64,000 nucleotides of DNA. Origin: JAJFFW01 sp038531315. GTDB lineage: Bacteria > Pseudomonadota > Alphaproteobacteria > Caulobacterales > Parvularculaceae. Position numbers and translations under genes: made by a program. The number at the start of each line of letters is the position of its first letter. The stretch's first letter is position 1. Below are positions 26,992 through 36,402 of this stretch, piece by piece. The notes beneath the pieces are model-generated. The model saw only the letters and a list, made by a program, of their open reading frames with translations. It was not told the DNA's origin and ran no database searches. The stretch covers positions 14,320 through 78,319 of the forward strand of contig JBCBBT010000005.1 in the NCBI GenBank assembly GCA_038531315.1, in the 5' to 3' direction.

Positions 26992-27654
26992 TTACTCACT
27001 GGCGGCGTCGATTGCTGAGAGGATGATGTCGACAGCTGGGCGATTGCGGTAGCTCTTGTCATTAACCGCATAGTCCTGCTCGTAGAGCTTGGCGACAATT
27101 TTCCGATCGCGATCAATAATGAAAACGGCCGGATGGGGAATGCCATAAAAACGGCTTCCCTCGCTGTGCTTTTCATTCCTGAGGCCGAATGCATTGATGA
27201 TTTCAAGCGACTGATCTGAAATCAAGACAGGATTGAAATCGCGGGCTTGTGCAAATTTCTTCTGTTTAAAAACCGAATCATAACTCACAAAAGCGACATT
27301 GAAACCGCGATTTTCAAAATCTTCAATCCGCGCACTGATATCGCTGGCTTGCGCTTTGCAATAGGGACACCAATCAACGGAGCGTACAAAAAACAGCGCG
27401 ATCCCGTTTTCTCCGGAAAGCGCTTTAAATGTCACCGGGCCGCCACGCGCTGTTTGCGCCGAAAGGTCATGGGGAGCCACAGCACCGATCGGAGGGCCGA
27501 GTTCGGCGGCCGCAACAGAGCTCGCGCGCCCATCCGCGTCGGTCTTTGCATCCGCTGCCTGCGCGCGCGCCGGAAGGCCGGAAAAACAAATACAAAAAAC
27601 GCCAAGCGCGACGAACGCCGACAACTTCTTAAGGTTCAATCTCACAAACGCCAT
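26992..27654 (-). CDS. Exported peroxiredoxin-like (AhpC/TSA, redoxin) protein
   Basis: A 220-residue thioredoxin-fold protein. The signal peptide (MAFVRLNLKK then hydrophobic, cut near ARAQA) sends it to the periplasm. The redoxin domain (about residues 55-215) has the active-site SVDWCPYCKAQ, a CxxC motif, and IPHPAVFIIDRDRKI with the cis-proline. It should reduce peroxides or thiols. The ATG at 27654 is preferred because the signal peptide begins there; the frame extends to 27714. It lies about 100 bases downstream of mdh on the same strand. Confidence 0.85.
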   Translation of the reverse strand: MAFVRLNLKKLSAFVALGVFCICFSGLPARAQAADAKTDADGRASSVAAAELGPPIGAVAPHDLSAQTARGGPVTFKALSGENGIALFFVRSVDWCPYCKAQASDISARIEDFENRGFNVAFVSYDSVFKQKKFAQARDFNPVLISDQSLEIINAFGLRNEKHSEGSRFYGIPHPAVFIIDRDRKIVAKLYEQDYAVNDKSYRNRPAVDIILSAIDAASE

Positions 27655-27753
27655 GACCGCTCTCCCTTTGCACTCGCGCCAGCATAGAGCTGATGAGCGA
27701 CGCTCGCCGCTCACAATTGGTTGATTGATAACGTTCTTAGCGCGCCGTCCACA

Positions 27754-28716
27754 TCATCCAAGAGATGGATCGAGCTTAATGCAGGATTCAACGAGGTCTT
27801 CAACGGCGTCTACGGAATTTTTGAACATCGCCTTCTCGTCGTCGTTGAATGTCACCTCAAGAATGCGTTCAACGCCGCCCTCGCCGATTACAACGGGGAC
27901 GCCTACATAGCGATCCGTGACGCCGTACTCGCCTTGCAGGTATGCCGCACACGGAACGACAACCTTCTTGTCTTTAAGGTAGCTTTCCGCCATCTGGATC
28001 GCCGACGCCGCAGGCGCATAATACGCCGAACCCGATTTCAAAAGCGCCACAATCTCACCGCCGCCTTTGCGGGTGCGCTCGACAATGGCGTCGATTTTCT
28101 CCTGACTGGTCCACCCCAGGGCGACCAAATCGGGAAGCGGCACGCCGGCGACTGTCGAATACCGCGTCAACGGCACCATCGTGTCGCCATGACCGCCAAG
28201 GACAAACGCCGTTACGCTTTCGACCGAAACGTTAAACTCCTCGGCGAGAAAGTATCGGAAGCGCGCGGAGTCCAGGATACCCGCCATTCCGACAACTTTG
28301 TTATGCGGGAGCCCGGAAAATTTTTGCAGCGCCCAGACCATGGCGTCGAGCGGATTTGTAATGCAAATGACAAGCGCGTTTGGCGCGTATTTCGCGATGC
28401 CTTCGCCAACCGCTTTCATCACCTTCAGATTGATCCCGACGAGGTCGTCACGGCTCATGCCAGGCTTGCGGGGAACGCCGGCGGTGACAATACAAACGTC
28501 TGCGCCTTCGATGTCTTTGTAGTCCTGTGTGCCGCGCAATGCGGAGTCATATCCGTCCACGGGAGACGACTCGGCGATATCAAGGGCCTTGCCCTCCGGG
28601 ATCCCCTCGACGATATCAAACAGCACCACGTCGCCCAGTTCTTTTTGGGCGGCGATATGGGCGAGCGTGCCGCCGATCATGCCGGAACCAATCAAAGCGA
28701 TTTTGTTGCGAGCCAT
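27754..28716 (-). CDS. mdh: Malate dehydrogenase, NAD-dependent
   Basis: TCA-cycle oxidation of malate to oxaloacetate. The 320-residue LDH-like form typical of Alphaproteobacteria has the Rossmann loop KIALIGSGMIGGTLAHI, the substrate loop GVPRKPGMSRDDL, the ITNPLDAMVW segment, and the catalytic His in LGGHGDTMVPL. AAGGAG six bases before the ATG at 28716 decides the start; an open frame continues to 28878 but is noncoding. No sucCD or sdh genes follow on this strand. Confidence 0.97.
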   Translation of the reverse strand: MARNKIALIGSGMIGGTLAHIAAQKELGDVVLFDIVEGIPEGKALDIAESSPVDGYDSALRGTQDYKDIEGADVCIVTAGVPRKPGMSRDDLVGINLKVMKAVGEGIAKYAPNALVICITNPLDAMVWALQKFSGLPHNKVVGMAGILDSARFRYFLAEEFNVSVESVTAFVLGGHGDTMVPLTRYSTVAGVPLPDLVALGWTSQEKIDAIVERTRKGGGEIVALLKSGSAYYAPAASAIQMAESYLKDKKVVVPCAAYLQGEYGVTDRYVGVPVVIGEGGVERILEVTFNDDEKAMFKNSVDAVEDLVESCIKLDPSLG

Positions 28717-28722
28717 GGGTTT

Positions 28723-28728
28723 CTCCTT
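28723..28728 (-). promoter_or_regulatory. Ribosome binding site that decides the mdh start
   Basis: AAGGAG on the minus strand, six bases before the mdh ATG (28716). It rules out the 54-codon longer open frame starting at 28878. Confidence 0.85.
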
Positions 28729-28796
28729 GGAAAGAACGCGCAACGGATGCGAGCCGCCGCGCGCTTGGGGTTGTTTTTCCGGTGTCCTAACCGAAA

Positions 28797-28822
28797 AGCG
28801 CCGCCCCCGAAAGGACGGCGCT
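28797..28822 (-). terminator. Probable terminator after the outer-membrane protein gene
   Basis: AGCGCCG (28797-28803) pairs with CGGCGCT (28816-28822) across a 12-base loop; on the minus strand TTTTCGG follows. It lies between the beta-barrel gene and mdh, about 50 bases after the former's stop. The T-run is short. Confidence 0.5.
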
Positions 28823-28874
28823 GCATAGTTTTTTGTTTCCGAGGAATTTTGGGCGCCGCAATGCGCCGGCGCCG

Positions 28875-29549
28875 TCAAAAATTCTGCTGAAAAGAGATAA
28901 GCGCCGATGAGACTACAAGCGGGTCGCCGGAAGCGATCAAAGCGCCTTCGGGGACGTCATCAAAAACGAGTTCGCGGGTGCGCGTATAGACGTATTCAAG
29001 GCTTATGGAAGAGGCCTCGAGCGCCTGAACTTTAAGGCCTGCGCGCCCCTGATAGGCGAAAGCGGCGTCAGATCCGTAAAGCGCGCCGCGATCAACGCTG
29101 GCGCCGCCGACCCCGACACCGATAAATGGGGTCACCGGCGATGTGTTTCGAAAATCGTAATAGACATTCGACATCAGAAAATGCGCTGTGACGTCGTCAT
29201 CGGAAGGAAACGTGGACGGCGAAATCAAGCCGCCAAATGTTGTTTCCTGATCAAGAGGGGCCGAAACATACCGATATTCCAGTTCCGTGCGGAACCCGCT
29301 TGGATATCGAAAACCGATCGCCGCGCCGACCGAATACCCGATGCTGCTCTCGGCCAAAACCCGGTCGGGCGCATCAGCGATAAGAGGATCGGGGCCAAGG
29401 GACTGATCAAAGTCGTCAACGAACACCGCGCCGCCCTGCAAGCGGCCATAAAGACCATATAGCGAACCGGACGTTTCCTCCTGTGCGCTGACGGCCGGCG
29501 GCGCCAAGAAAGAAACGACAATTGCAATCGCTGAAATGGTTTTATTCAT
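28875..29549 (-). CDS. Outer-membrane beta-barrel protein (OmpA/OprF-like barrel fold)
   Basis: A 224-residue exported protein. The signal peptide ends VSA-QEE, followed by alternating amphipathic strands: YGLYGRLQGGAVFVDDF, GYSVGAAIGFRYPSGFRTELEYRYV (in two strands), VTPFIGVGVGGASVD and ISLEYVYTRT. The protein ends SALISFQQNF with a terminal Phe, the C-terminal signature read by the BAM machinery. It probably forms an 8-stranded barrel. Function unknown: surface structure or a small porin. It is a single gene with a probable terminator behind it. Confidence 0.82.
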   Translation of the reverse strand: MNKTISAIAIVVSFLAPPAVSAQEETSGSLYGLYGRLQGGAVFVDDFDQSLGPDPLIADAPDRVLAESSIGYSVGAAIGFRYPSGFRTELEYRYVSAPLDQETTFGGLISPSTFPSDDDVTAHFLMSNVYYDFRNTSPVTPFIGVGVGGASVDRGALYGSDAAFAYQGRAGLKVQALEASSISLEYVYTRTRELVFDDVPEGALIASGDPLVVSSALISFQQNF

Positions 29550-29667
29550 GAACCGGACTCGCCGCTAAATTTTCGTTTTACATCTAGCGGCAACCGGGCG
29601 GTCGCGCCACCGCTGCGGACGAAAAGTGAACACCGTTAAAATGCCGCCCCGAAAAGGCGAGCGCAGA

Positions 29668-31131
29668 TCAGGCGCGCTCGGCTTTAATCCGTTCGAAGTA
29701 TTCTTTCGCCATCTTCGCAACCAGCGGTGAGAGCACGAGGAGCGCGACGAGGTTCGGCGCCGCCATCAGTCCGGTGAGCGTATCGGCGACAAGCCAGAAC
29801 AGGCTCACAACATCGGTGATCATGCCGCCCTCTTCCAGCATCAAGATGCTGGCGCCGAGCATGACGACCGCGATCCATGAGAATTGGAACGGCCGCACGA
29901 TTTTCTCGCCGAAGAGGTATTCCGCGCAACGCTCGCCATAATAGCTCCAGCCGAGGATCGTCGTGAACCCGAAAACCACGAGCCCGATCGCCACAATATG
30001 AGTGCCGATGGGTTTTCCGAAAACTTCCCATGACAACGATGCGCCGAAGGCTTGCACCGTCAGCGGCGCGCTTGTCTCACAACCGGCTGGAAGTGAGATC
30101 AATGATTCGCGCACAAAAGGCTGGCACGCTTCAGGGATGATACCCGCGGTGATGATGACGATCGCGGTGATCGAACACACGATTATTGTGTCAATAAACG
30201 TGCCGAGCATTGCGATGACGCCCTGATTCACAGGATCATTGTTTTTGGCGGCGGCGTGCGCGATCGGCGCAGAGCCTTGTCCGGCCTCATTTGAAAAGAT
30301 GCCGCGCGCAACGCCTTTTTGCATTGCAAGCAGCAACAAGCCGCCGATAAATCCGCCCTTTGCCGCGTCATATCCGAAGGCGTTGGAAAAGATCGTTGCA
30401 AACGCCGCCGGCACAGCGTCAGCGTTCATCGCGATAACCGTGAGACCGGCCGCGAGGTAGCTGAACGCCATCAATGGCACAAGCTTGGAGGCGACATTGG
30501 CGATCCGCTTAATACCGCCGAGAATCACGGCGGCCGCGCCCGCCGCCAGAATAAGGCCTGATAACCAGGGGACGATACCGTAATTCTGATTGAGCGCGTC
30601 GGCGATCGCGTTCGCCTGAATGGACGCGCCCGTTCCCCATGAAGCAAGAATGCCAAAGCCGGCGAATGTTGCGCCCAGCCAAGCCCATTTCGCGCCCATG
30701 CCGTTGCGAATGTAATACATTGGACCGCCGACATGACGCCCGTCGGCATCGATTTCGCGGAATTTGACCGCCAGCACGCCTTCGGCAAATTTTGACGCCA
30801 TGCCAACTAAGGCTGTGACCCACATCCAGAAAACCGCGCCCGGACCGCCAATCGCGATGGCCGCGGCGACGCCGGCGATATTCCCTGTACCGATTGTTGA
30901 GGAAAGCGCCGTCATTAACGCGCCGAAAGGCGATACATCGCCTTCTTCCTGACTGCCGGTGCGCTTTTTGAATAACTGACCGATCGCGTAAGGGAGCCGC
31001 AGGATTGGCATGAACCCAAGACGCACCGTCAGATAGAGCCCGGTTCCGAGCAGCAACAATAAAACCGGCGGATAAGGAATGTTGTCCGAGCCCCAGACAA
31101 GCCCGTTGATGTAACCAATAATGTCTGCCAC
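29668..31131 (-). CDS. Sodium:alanine/glycine symporter (AGCS family)
   Basis: A 487-residue inner-membrane transporter importing alanine or glycine with sodium. It has about 11 helices and AGCS signatures: PFGALMTALSSTIGTGNIAGVA near the first cytoplasmic loop (two stretches), GGPGAVFWMWVTALVGMASKFAE, and NEAGQGSAPIAHAAA. The start is taken as GTG at 31131 (VADIIGYINGL), with AGGGG five bases upstream; a much longer open frame to 31332 would overlap phaZ and lacks support. phaZ lies upstream on the same strand with 118 bases between. Confidence 0.9.
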   Translation of the reverse strand: MADIIGYINGLVWGSDNIPYPPVLLLLLGTGLYLTVRLGFMPILRLPYAIGQLFKKRTGSQEEGDVSPFGALMTALSSTIGTGNIAGVAAAIAIGGPGAVFWMWVTALVGMASKFAEGVLAVKFREIDADGRHVGGPMYYIRNGMGAKWAWLGATFAGFGILASWGTGASIQANAIADALNQNYGIVPWLSGLILAAGAAAVILGGIKRIANVASKLVPLMAFSYLAAGLTVIAMNADAVPAAFATIFSNAFGYDAAKGGFIGGLLLLAMQKGVARGIFSNEAGQGSAPIAHAAAKNNDPVNQGVIAMLGTFIDTIIVCSITAIVIITAGIIPEACQPFVRESLISLPAGCETSAPLTVQAFGASLSWEVFGKPIGTHIVAIGLVVFGFTTILGWSYYGERCAEYLFGEKIVRPFQFSWIAVVMLGASILMLEEGGMITDVVSLFWLVADTLTGLMAAPNLVALLVLSPLVAKMAKEYFERIKAERA

Positions 31132-31249
31132 GCGGACCCCTATTTTCTGTGATGCGCGCCTGCCGCGGGCGCAGCGGCGCTTCAGAGTTCCGGAGACCTT
31201 AGTCGCCCCCGTGCCGACATGTCCAGCAGCCAGGCCTTTAGGCCCCTTG

Positions 31250-32521
31250 TTATTCAGCGGCGATAGTCTGCAGGCGCGGCGCGCTCCGATGGCGAGAAGC
31301 GTTGTGATGCTTACGGATAAAGTCACGCACAATCGGCTGGATTTCCGTCCGCCAGCGCGATCCGTTGAAGACGCCGTAATGCCCGACGCCTTCTTGAACG
31401 TGATCGCGTTTCATGTCCTCAGGCAGCATGGAGCAAAGATCATGCGCGGCCTGAGTCTGACCGATGCCCGAAATGTCATCTTTCTCACCCTCAACGGTCA
31501 ACAACGCAATATCGGTAATCGCTTCGGGCTTCACGCGAGATCCGCGGTGCATGAATTTACCCTCGGGCAAGGAGTGTTCCTGAAAGACTTCGCGGATGGT
31601 CTGGAGATAGAATTCTTCGGTCATATCAAGCACCGAGAGATATTCATCGTAAAAGGCGCGATGTTTGTCGGCGCTGTCGCCGTCGCCTTCGACAAGGTGT
31701 TGGAAGTAATCATAGTGCGCCGAAATGTGGCGATCAGAATTCATCGACAAAAAAGAATAGAGCTGGACAAAGCCCGGATAAACCCGCCGGAACATGCCCG
31801 GATACGGCGCCGGGACCGTGAAGATCATGTTGCGCTCGAACCACTCGAATGAACGCTCCTTAGACAGAAGGTTCGGAACGGTTGGCGAAAGCCGGGTGTC
31901 GATCGGGCTGCCCATGATGGTGACCGATTGCGGCCGGTGCGGATCATCGCGTTCGGCCATGACGGCGGCGGCGGATAGCAAGGCCGGGCCCGGCTGGCAG
32001 ACGGCCATGGCATGCGCGCCCGGACCGATCGCGGACAAGAATTCGATCAGGTAGTCGATGTAATCATTGAGGTCGAATCGCCCGGCGCTCACCGGAACGA
32101 GCCGCGCATCGGTCCAATCGGTGATGAACACTTCATGGTCCGGCAACATGGCCTCAACCGTACCGCGCAGCAGCGTTGCATAGTGGCCGGACATCGGCGC
32201 GACGATCAAAACTTTCGGGTGATCGGCGGGTGCGCCTTGCCGCTTGAAATGAACAAGATCGCAGAAATCCTTGCGCAAAATCGCCGTCGGCGTGACCGGC
32301 GCTGCGACGCCGTCAACTGTCGTCGTCTGGATCGCCCATTCAGGCTTTGGGTAGCGTCTTGTTGCGTTCTCAAAAAGATCAAGCGCTGCAGCACTTGTTC
32401 GCGCAAACCAGGTTTCAGCGGCCGGGTTCAGCGGCGATCGCCAGAATTTCGCGCCGAGACCGGCGGCGATGCGGGACGGCGCAAGCGCCGCAAACCCCAA
32501 TTCATAAGCTGTGTAAAGCAT
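31250..32521 (-). CDS. phaZ: Intracellular poly(3-hydroxyalkanoate) depolymerase
   Basis: Mobilises stored polyhydroxybutyrate granules. The 423-residue alpha/beta-hydrolase has no signal peptide. The nucleophile is a cysteine, Cys175 in AMAVCQPGPA, in place of the usual lipase serine, characteristic of the intracellular PhaZ group. VAPMSGHYATLLRGTV and FITDWTDARLVP precede it; the catalytic His is in VQEGVGHYGVF. The presence of phaZ implies the cell makes PHB, but no phaA/B/C genes are in view. Confidence 0.93.
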   Translation of the reverse strand: MLYTAYELGFAALAPSRIAAGLGAKFWRSPLNPAAETWFARTSAAALDLFENATRRYPKPEWAIQTTTVDGVAAPVTPTAILRKDFCDLVHFKRQGAPADHPKVLIVAPMSGHYATLLRGTVEAMLPDHEVFITDWTDARLVPVSAGRFDLNDYIDYLIEFLSAIGPGAHAMAVCQPGPALLSAAAVMAERDDPHRPQSVTIMGSPIDTRLSPTVPNLLSKERSFEWFERNMIFTVPAPYPGMFRRVYPGFVQLYSFLSMNSDRHISAHYDYFQHLVEGDGDSADKHRAFYDEYLSVLDMTEEFYLQTIREVFQEHSLPEGKFMHRGSRVKPEAITDIALLTVEGEKDDISGIGQTQAAHDLCSMLPEDMKRDHVQEGVGHYGVFNGSRWRTEIQPIVRDFIRKHHNASRHRSAPRLQTIAAE

Positions 32522-32706
32522 CCAGGCGGGCCCCTCTTGTAATACTCAACTAACGTGTTCCGCCGCGAATGCTGACGCCGCGCCCCCTACGGTGCGGCGC
32601 ACAATGGCATTATTTTCAAACACGTTGCAAATTCTTACCGGGACTTCATGACCGAACCCCGCGTCAAATCTGAATAATTTCCTTTAAACTATTGAAAATA
32701 TTGAAC

Positions 32707-33297
32707 TTAAGCGCGGATGTAATCGCGCAACACAGCCGCTAATTGTTGCGGCGTTAATGTATCGCGAAGGGCGACGACGGGACGCCCATCCCGATCTGTC
32801 ACGTAGAACAAGCTCAAGTGATTGACAGTGTATCCAAGGGCTGACCCCGGCAGGTCTTCTTTTTCCGCATAGACTTTGAACGACTTTTTAGCCGCCTCAA
32901 TCGCGTCGTTCGGCCCGGTGAGGCCCAATATTCTGGGGTCATGGGATAAACGGGCGCGCAACGCCTCAGGGGTGTCGCGCTCGGGATCGACGGTTATGAA
33001 CAGCGGCTGGAGGTCTGCAAGCTCTCGATCCGACAACTCGTTCAGCGCCGCGCTCATCACCCCAAGGGCAGCCGGGCAAACATCGGGGCACGAGGCAAAG
33101 CCGAAATAAACGAGGCCGATTTTTCCGTTAAATGCGTCATTCGCATAGGCGGCGCCGTCGTGACCGGTTAGCGCAAAGGCGCCGGTAAACTCGTCACTTA
33201 ACCGAATAATCCCGTTAGCCGGCACATCGACGCGCGCATCCTCGCCGCAGGCGGCGGCGAGCAGCAAAAGCGTGAGCGAGGCAAGCAGACGTTCCAT
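32707..33297 (-). CDS. SCO1/SenC/PrrC family copper protein, predicted lipoprotein
   Basis: A 196-residue thioredoxin-fold protein delivering copper to the CuA site of cytochrome c oxidase. An N-terminal signal ends in a lipobox (LAAAC, Cys17). The copper ligands are Cys70 and Cys74 in ASCPDVCP and His160 in YTVNHLSLFY. It sits near regB/regA; in Rhodobacter the homologue PrrC/SenC is encoded with the same two-component pair, so the association looks conserved although here it is on the opposite strand with one gene between. Confidence 0.93.
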   Translation of the reverse strand: MERLLASLTLLLLAAACGEDARVDVPANGIIRLSDEFTGAFALTGHDGAAYANDAFNGKIGLVYFGFASCPDVCPAALGVMSAALNELSDRELADLQPLFITVDPERDTPEALRARLSHDPRILGLTGPNDAIEAAKKSFKVYAEKEDLPGSALGYTVNHLSLFYVTDRDGRPVVALRDTLTPQQLAAVLRDYIRA

Positions 33298-33528
33298 TAT
33301 GGTGGGGATATCGACCCAAATCGCAGAAAGTCAAACGCGCTATTTCGCCGCCGTCTGACATTTGAAAGACCTTTGCACCGTGCCCCGTCTCAGCAATGGC
33401 GATCCGAGGCGCAAAGGCGCGTTATATGGGCGGCGGCCGCCCGGACCGGCGCAACAAAAAAGCGCCGCGAATAAAGCAGAAGAAGCGACAGTGGCGATGC
33501 ACAAGAAGGCCGTGGTAAAGCCTTGCGT
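33298..33528. other. Divergent promoter gap, SCO / hydroxylase-like gene
   Basis: This 231-base gap should hold promoters for the SCO gene (minus) and the P4H-like gene (plus). I see no clear hexamers or palindromes. A minus-strand open frame across it (33340-33612) is not protein-like. Confidence 0.4.
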
Positions 33529-34803
33529 ATGACAGCCAACCAATCGCAACCCGGTCTGGTCGCTTTGGCCGAAGCCGGCGACCCGAAAGCGCAATATGCG
33601 CTGGCGGCGCATTACAGCCAGACCGGCGACGCCGAACTTTCAGACAAATGGCTCCAGAGGGCCGCGAAAAACGGCGAACCGGATGCGCTTTTCACCCTTT
33701 CAACGCGATCGCTATCGACTATGGCGAACCTGCCTCAAGGCGTCGCCGATCTTGGCGCTGCGGCAACGGCCGGATCAGCCCCGGCGCATCGGCTTTTGAG
33801 CGCTCTTTATACGGAGGGCGTCGGCGCTGACCAGAACTGGAAAGCTGCCGTCGACCATGTTGTAAGCGCCGCCAAAGCCGGCGACGCCGGCGCCATGCGT
33901 GATCTTGCGCTAGTCCTTTTTGCTCATGATACGGATCATATATCCGGGCAAGCGCTGATTGAAAGCGCCAGCGAACGCGACGCGGCGGCGGCGGCGATTT
34001 GTGTTTTGCGGTTCGCACTAGGCAGAAAGACTGCGCGGCAGGCGCCGGCGGCCCGCGCTTTTTCAACGCTACAGTCGATTGATTATCCGCGGCTCCAGAG
34101 CTTGCACGCCATGCTCACGCCAACCAACAAACGACCTGACGCCTTAAAGGACATCGCGCCTGACTGGGACGCGATTGCAATCGACGCCGCAAAACAGCCG
34201 TCAACGGCGCGCAAAGAGCCGGAAGAAATTTCAGCGTCGCCGAATGTCCGCCTGTTCAAAAAAGCCCTTAGTCCGGAAGAATGCGAAACGGCAATCGCGG
34301 AAGGCGCTCGCCGGCTTGCGCCCTCCATGATCGTCGATCCGGAAACCGGGGCCGCGCGACGCGACCCTCACCGGTCATCCAATACCGCAATACTGGGCAT
34401 TGCAGATCTCGATCTGACGCTCGCGCGCATTAATTTACGCGTCTCGGACCTTGTGGGCGTCCCAGCCCAACAGGGCGAGTTCCTCAGCATTCTGCAATAT
34501 CGGCGCGGCCAGGAATACAAACCTCACTTTGACTGGCTGCCGGCCGGGCTAGAGCGCGACCGCAGCGGTCAACGGATCGCAACAGCGCTGATCTGTCTGA
34601 ACGAAGACTATGAGGGCGGCGAAACACACTTCGAACAAACAGGTTATAAATGGAAAGGCGAAACCGGCGATGTTCTGGTGTTTTCCAATTCATCCGCCGG
34701 CGGAGAACCCGACATGACCAGCCGCCATGCCGGTCTTCCCGTGGCGCGCGGCGTTAAATGGTTGGGCTCGAAGTGGTTTCGTGCGCAAAAGTATGTTTTT
34801 TGA
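33529..34803 (+). CDS. Sel1-repeat plus prolyl-4-hydroxylase-type 2OG-Fe(II) dioxygenase
   Basis: A 424-residue fusion. The N-terminal half has Sel1/TPR-like helical repeats (about residues 8-170; AEAGDPKAQYALAAHY, then KWLQRAAKNGEPDALFTL). The C-terminal half is a P4Hc dioxygenase (about 240-424) with the iron ligands His333 and Asp335 (HFDW) and His400 (RHAGLPV), plus the 2-oxoglutarate lysine Lys410. It probably hydroxylates a protein side chain, with the repeats choosing the target. It has no signal peptide, so it is cytosolic. regB starts 31 bases after it, suggesting co-transcription. Confidence 0.88.
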   Translation: MTANQSQPGLVALAEAGDPKAQYALAAHYSQTGDAELSDKWLQRAAKNGEPDALFTLSTRSLSTMANLPQGVADLGAAATAGSAPAHRLLSALYTEGVGADQNWKAAVDHVVSAAKAGDAGAMRDLALVLFAHDTDHISGQALIESASERDAAAAAICVLRFALGRKTARQAPAARAFSTLQSIDYPRLQSLHAMLTPTNKRPDALKDIAPDWDAIAIDAAKQPSTARKEPEEISASPNVRLFKKALSPEECETAIAEGARRLAPSMIVDPETGAARRDPHRSSNTAILGIADLDLTLARINLRVSDLVGVPAQQGEFLSILQYRRGQEYKPHFDWLPAGLERDRSGQRIATALICLNEDYEGGETHFEQTGYKWKGETGDVLVFSNSSAGGEPDMTSRHAGLPVARGVKWLGSKWFRAQKYVF

Positions 34804-34834
34804 GGCGACCTGACCGCGTGGAGAGCGTCGACAA

Positions 34835-36238
34835 ATGAGTATTACGACGATTACGGCGCCGCCGGCGATTGCGGCGACATTTGACGAAACAACCGGCGAG
34901 TTTCGCGGGCCAGTGCGCCTCAGAACCTTGACGACGCTGCGCTGGCTCGCTGTTGTCGGCCAGACAGCGGCGATCTCAATTGTTCATTTTGGTTTCGGGT
35001 TTCCGCTCGAGCTTGGGCTTTGCCTCGGCGTTATCGCCGCCAGCGCATGGCTGAATATTTTTGCGACAATGCGATTTTCTCCGCAGCGCATTCTCTCTGA
35101 CGGGGAGGCGACTGCGTATATTCTATTTGATATCCTTCAGCTTTGCGGCCTTCTCGCGCTTACTGGCGGTCTCCTCAATCCGTTTTCAATCCTCATCCTC
35201 GCACCGGTGACGATCGCCGCGAGCGTCTTACCGCTGCGCAGTACGGCGGTGATCGCAGCCCTCGCGGTGATCGGCGTCAGCGTTCTGACAAGCGTGCACT
35301 TACCTCTGCCCTGGCGCGGCGGCGAGGACATTGCGCTGCCGGTCATTTACAAAGCCGGCGTTTGGGCGGCGCTCAGTTTCTCCGTTATCTTTTTCTCCGT
35401 ATACGCCCACCGGATCGCTGCTGAATCCGCCCAGATGAAAAGCGCGCTGGCGGCGACGCAGCTCGTTCTTGCGCGCGAGCAACGCCTCGACGCCGTCGGC
35501 GGTCTTGCGGCCGCAGCGGCGCACGAGCTCGGCACGCCGCTCGCGACCATTCAGGTGACCGCGAAGGAAATGGCGCGCGATCTTGACCGCGAAAGCGGCG
35601 TCGATCCGCATCTCAAAGATGACGCGTTGCTGCTCGTCAGCCAGGCCGAGCGATGCCGTGATATTCTAGGCCGTTTATCAACGCGCGGCGAGGCAAGCGA
35701 CGCGATGATGGAAAACCTCGCCGTTGACGCGCTCCTGCGCGAAGCCGCTGCGCCGTTCGTGGACGACAAGGGCGGCGGCCCGGCGATTATTTTCGAAATC
35801 ATACCGTCGGAAGACGCCAAGACGACGCTGATTTTGCGCCGACAGCCGGAAATCCTCTACGGGCTTCGAAACGTCATTGAGAACGCCGTTGAGTTTGCGT
35901 TGTCGCGGGTATTGCTCACCGCACAGTGGGATAACGAGACCTTATCGATCTCTATCCATGATGACGGCGGCGGCTTTCCATCGGATGTGCTGGCGCGCCT
36001 TGGCGAGCCCTATCTCGAAACGCGCGGATCACGGGCGGCCAAGACCGGCGCGAAGGGCTGGGCTGGACGGAAAAAGCCCGGCATGGGACTTGGGTTTTTC
36101 ATATCGAAAACCCTTCTTGAGCGGACCGGCGCCGAAATCAGCTTTGATAATCAGCATTGGCGCGAAGACGCGTCCCTGTCCGGCGCCTGGGTGCGGGTGC
36201 GATGGCCGCTTCGGATGATCGCGCGCCAGTCCCCATAA
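34835..36238 (+). CDS. regB: Redox-sensing histidine kinase RegB/PrrB/ActS
   Basis: Membrane sensor kinase that reports the respiratory quinone/redox state. Six hydrophobic helices (about residues 33-195) precede the kinase. The fully conserved ubiquinone-site heptapeptide GGLLNPF is at 111-117. The phosphorylated His230 is in AHELGTPLATI, and the redox-active cysteine is Cys274 in AERCRDILGRL. The ATPase domain has ENAVEFA, DDGGGFP and GMGLGFFI. Length (467) is normal. It is followed by regA after about 165 bases. Confidence 0.95.
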   Translation: MSITTITAPPAIAATFDETTGEFRGPVRLRTLTTLRWLAVVGQTAAISIVHFGFGFPLELGLCLGVIAASAWLNIFATMRFSPQRILSDGEATAYILFDILQLCGLLALTGGLLNPFSILILAPVTIAASVLPLRSTAVIAALAVIGVSVLTSVHLPLPWRGGEDIALPVIYKAGVWAALSFSVIFFSVYAHRIAAESAQMKSALAATQLVLAREQRLDAVGGLAAAAAHELGTPLATIQVTAKEMARDLDRESGVDPHLKDDALLLVSQAERCRDILGRLSTRGEASDAMMENLAVDALLREAAAPFVDDKGGGPAIIFEIIPSEDAKTTLILRRQPEILYGLRNVIENAVEFALSRVLLTAQWDNETLSISIHDDGGGFPSDVLARLGEPYLETRGSRAAKTGAKGWAGRKKPGMGLGFFISKTLLERTGAEISFDNQHWREDASLSGAWVRVRWPLRMIARQSP

Positions 36239-36402
36239 TGGAGGCGATCTCGCTACCGAAATTAAGGCGGCGCAAAATAGCGCAGCGCATTGTAATACAA
36301 CGGATAAATGCGCACATAGAACGCGTGCGGTAACTAAAGCGACTACGCGCCAGGAACATGATCTTCAGCGGCCGTCGATGCGTATCGCCTGCGAAGGAAA
36401 AA

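Noticed and set aside
27721..28890. 389-codon plus-strand frame opposite mdh
   Set aside because: It mirrors the mdh coding sequence, has basic, unnatural composition and no ribosome site; mdh on the other strand is certain.
33340..33612. 90-codon minus-strand frame between SCO and the hydroxylase gene
   Set aside because: Overlaps the 5' end of a certain gene, with no start signal; the hydrophobic stretch is a compositional accident.
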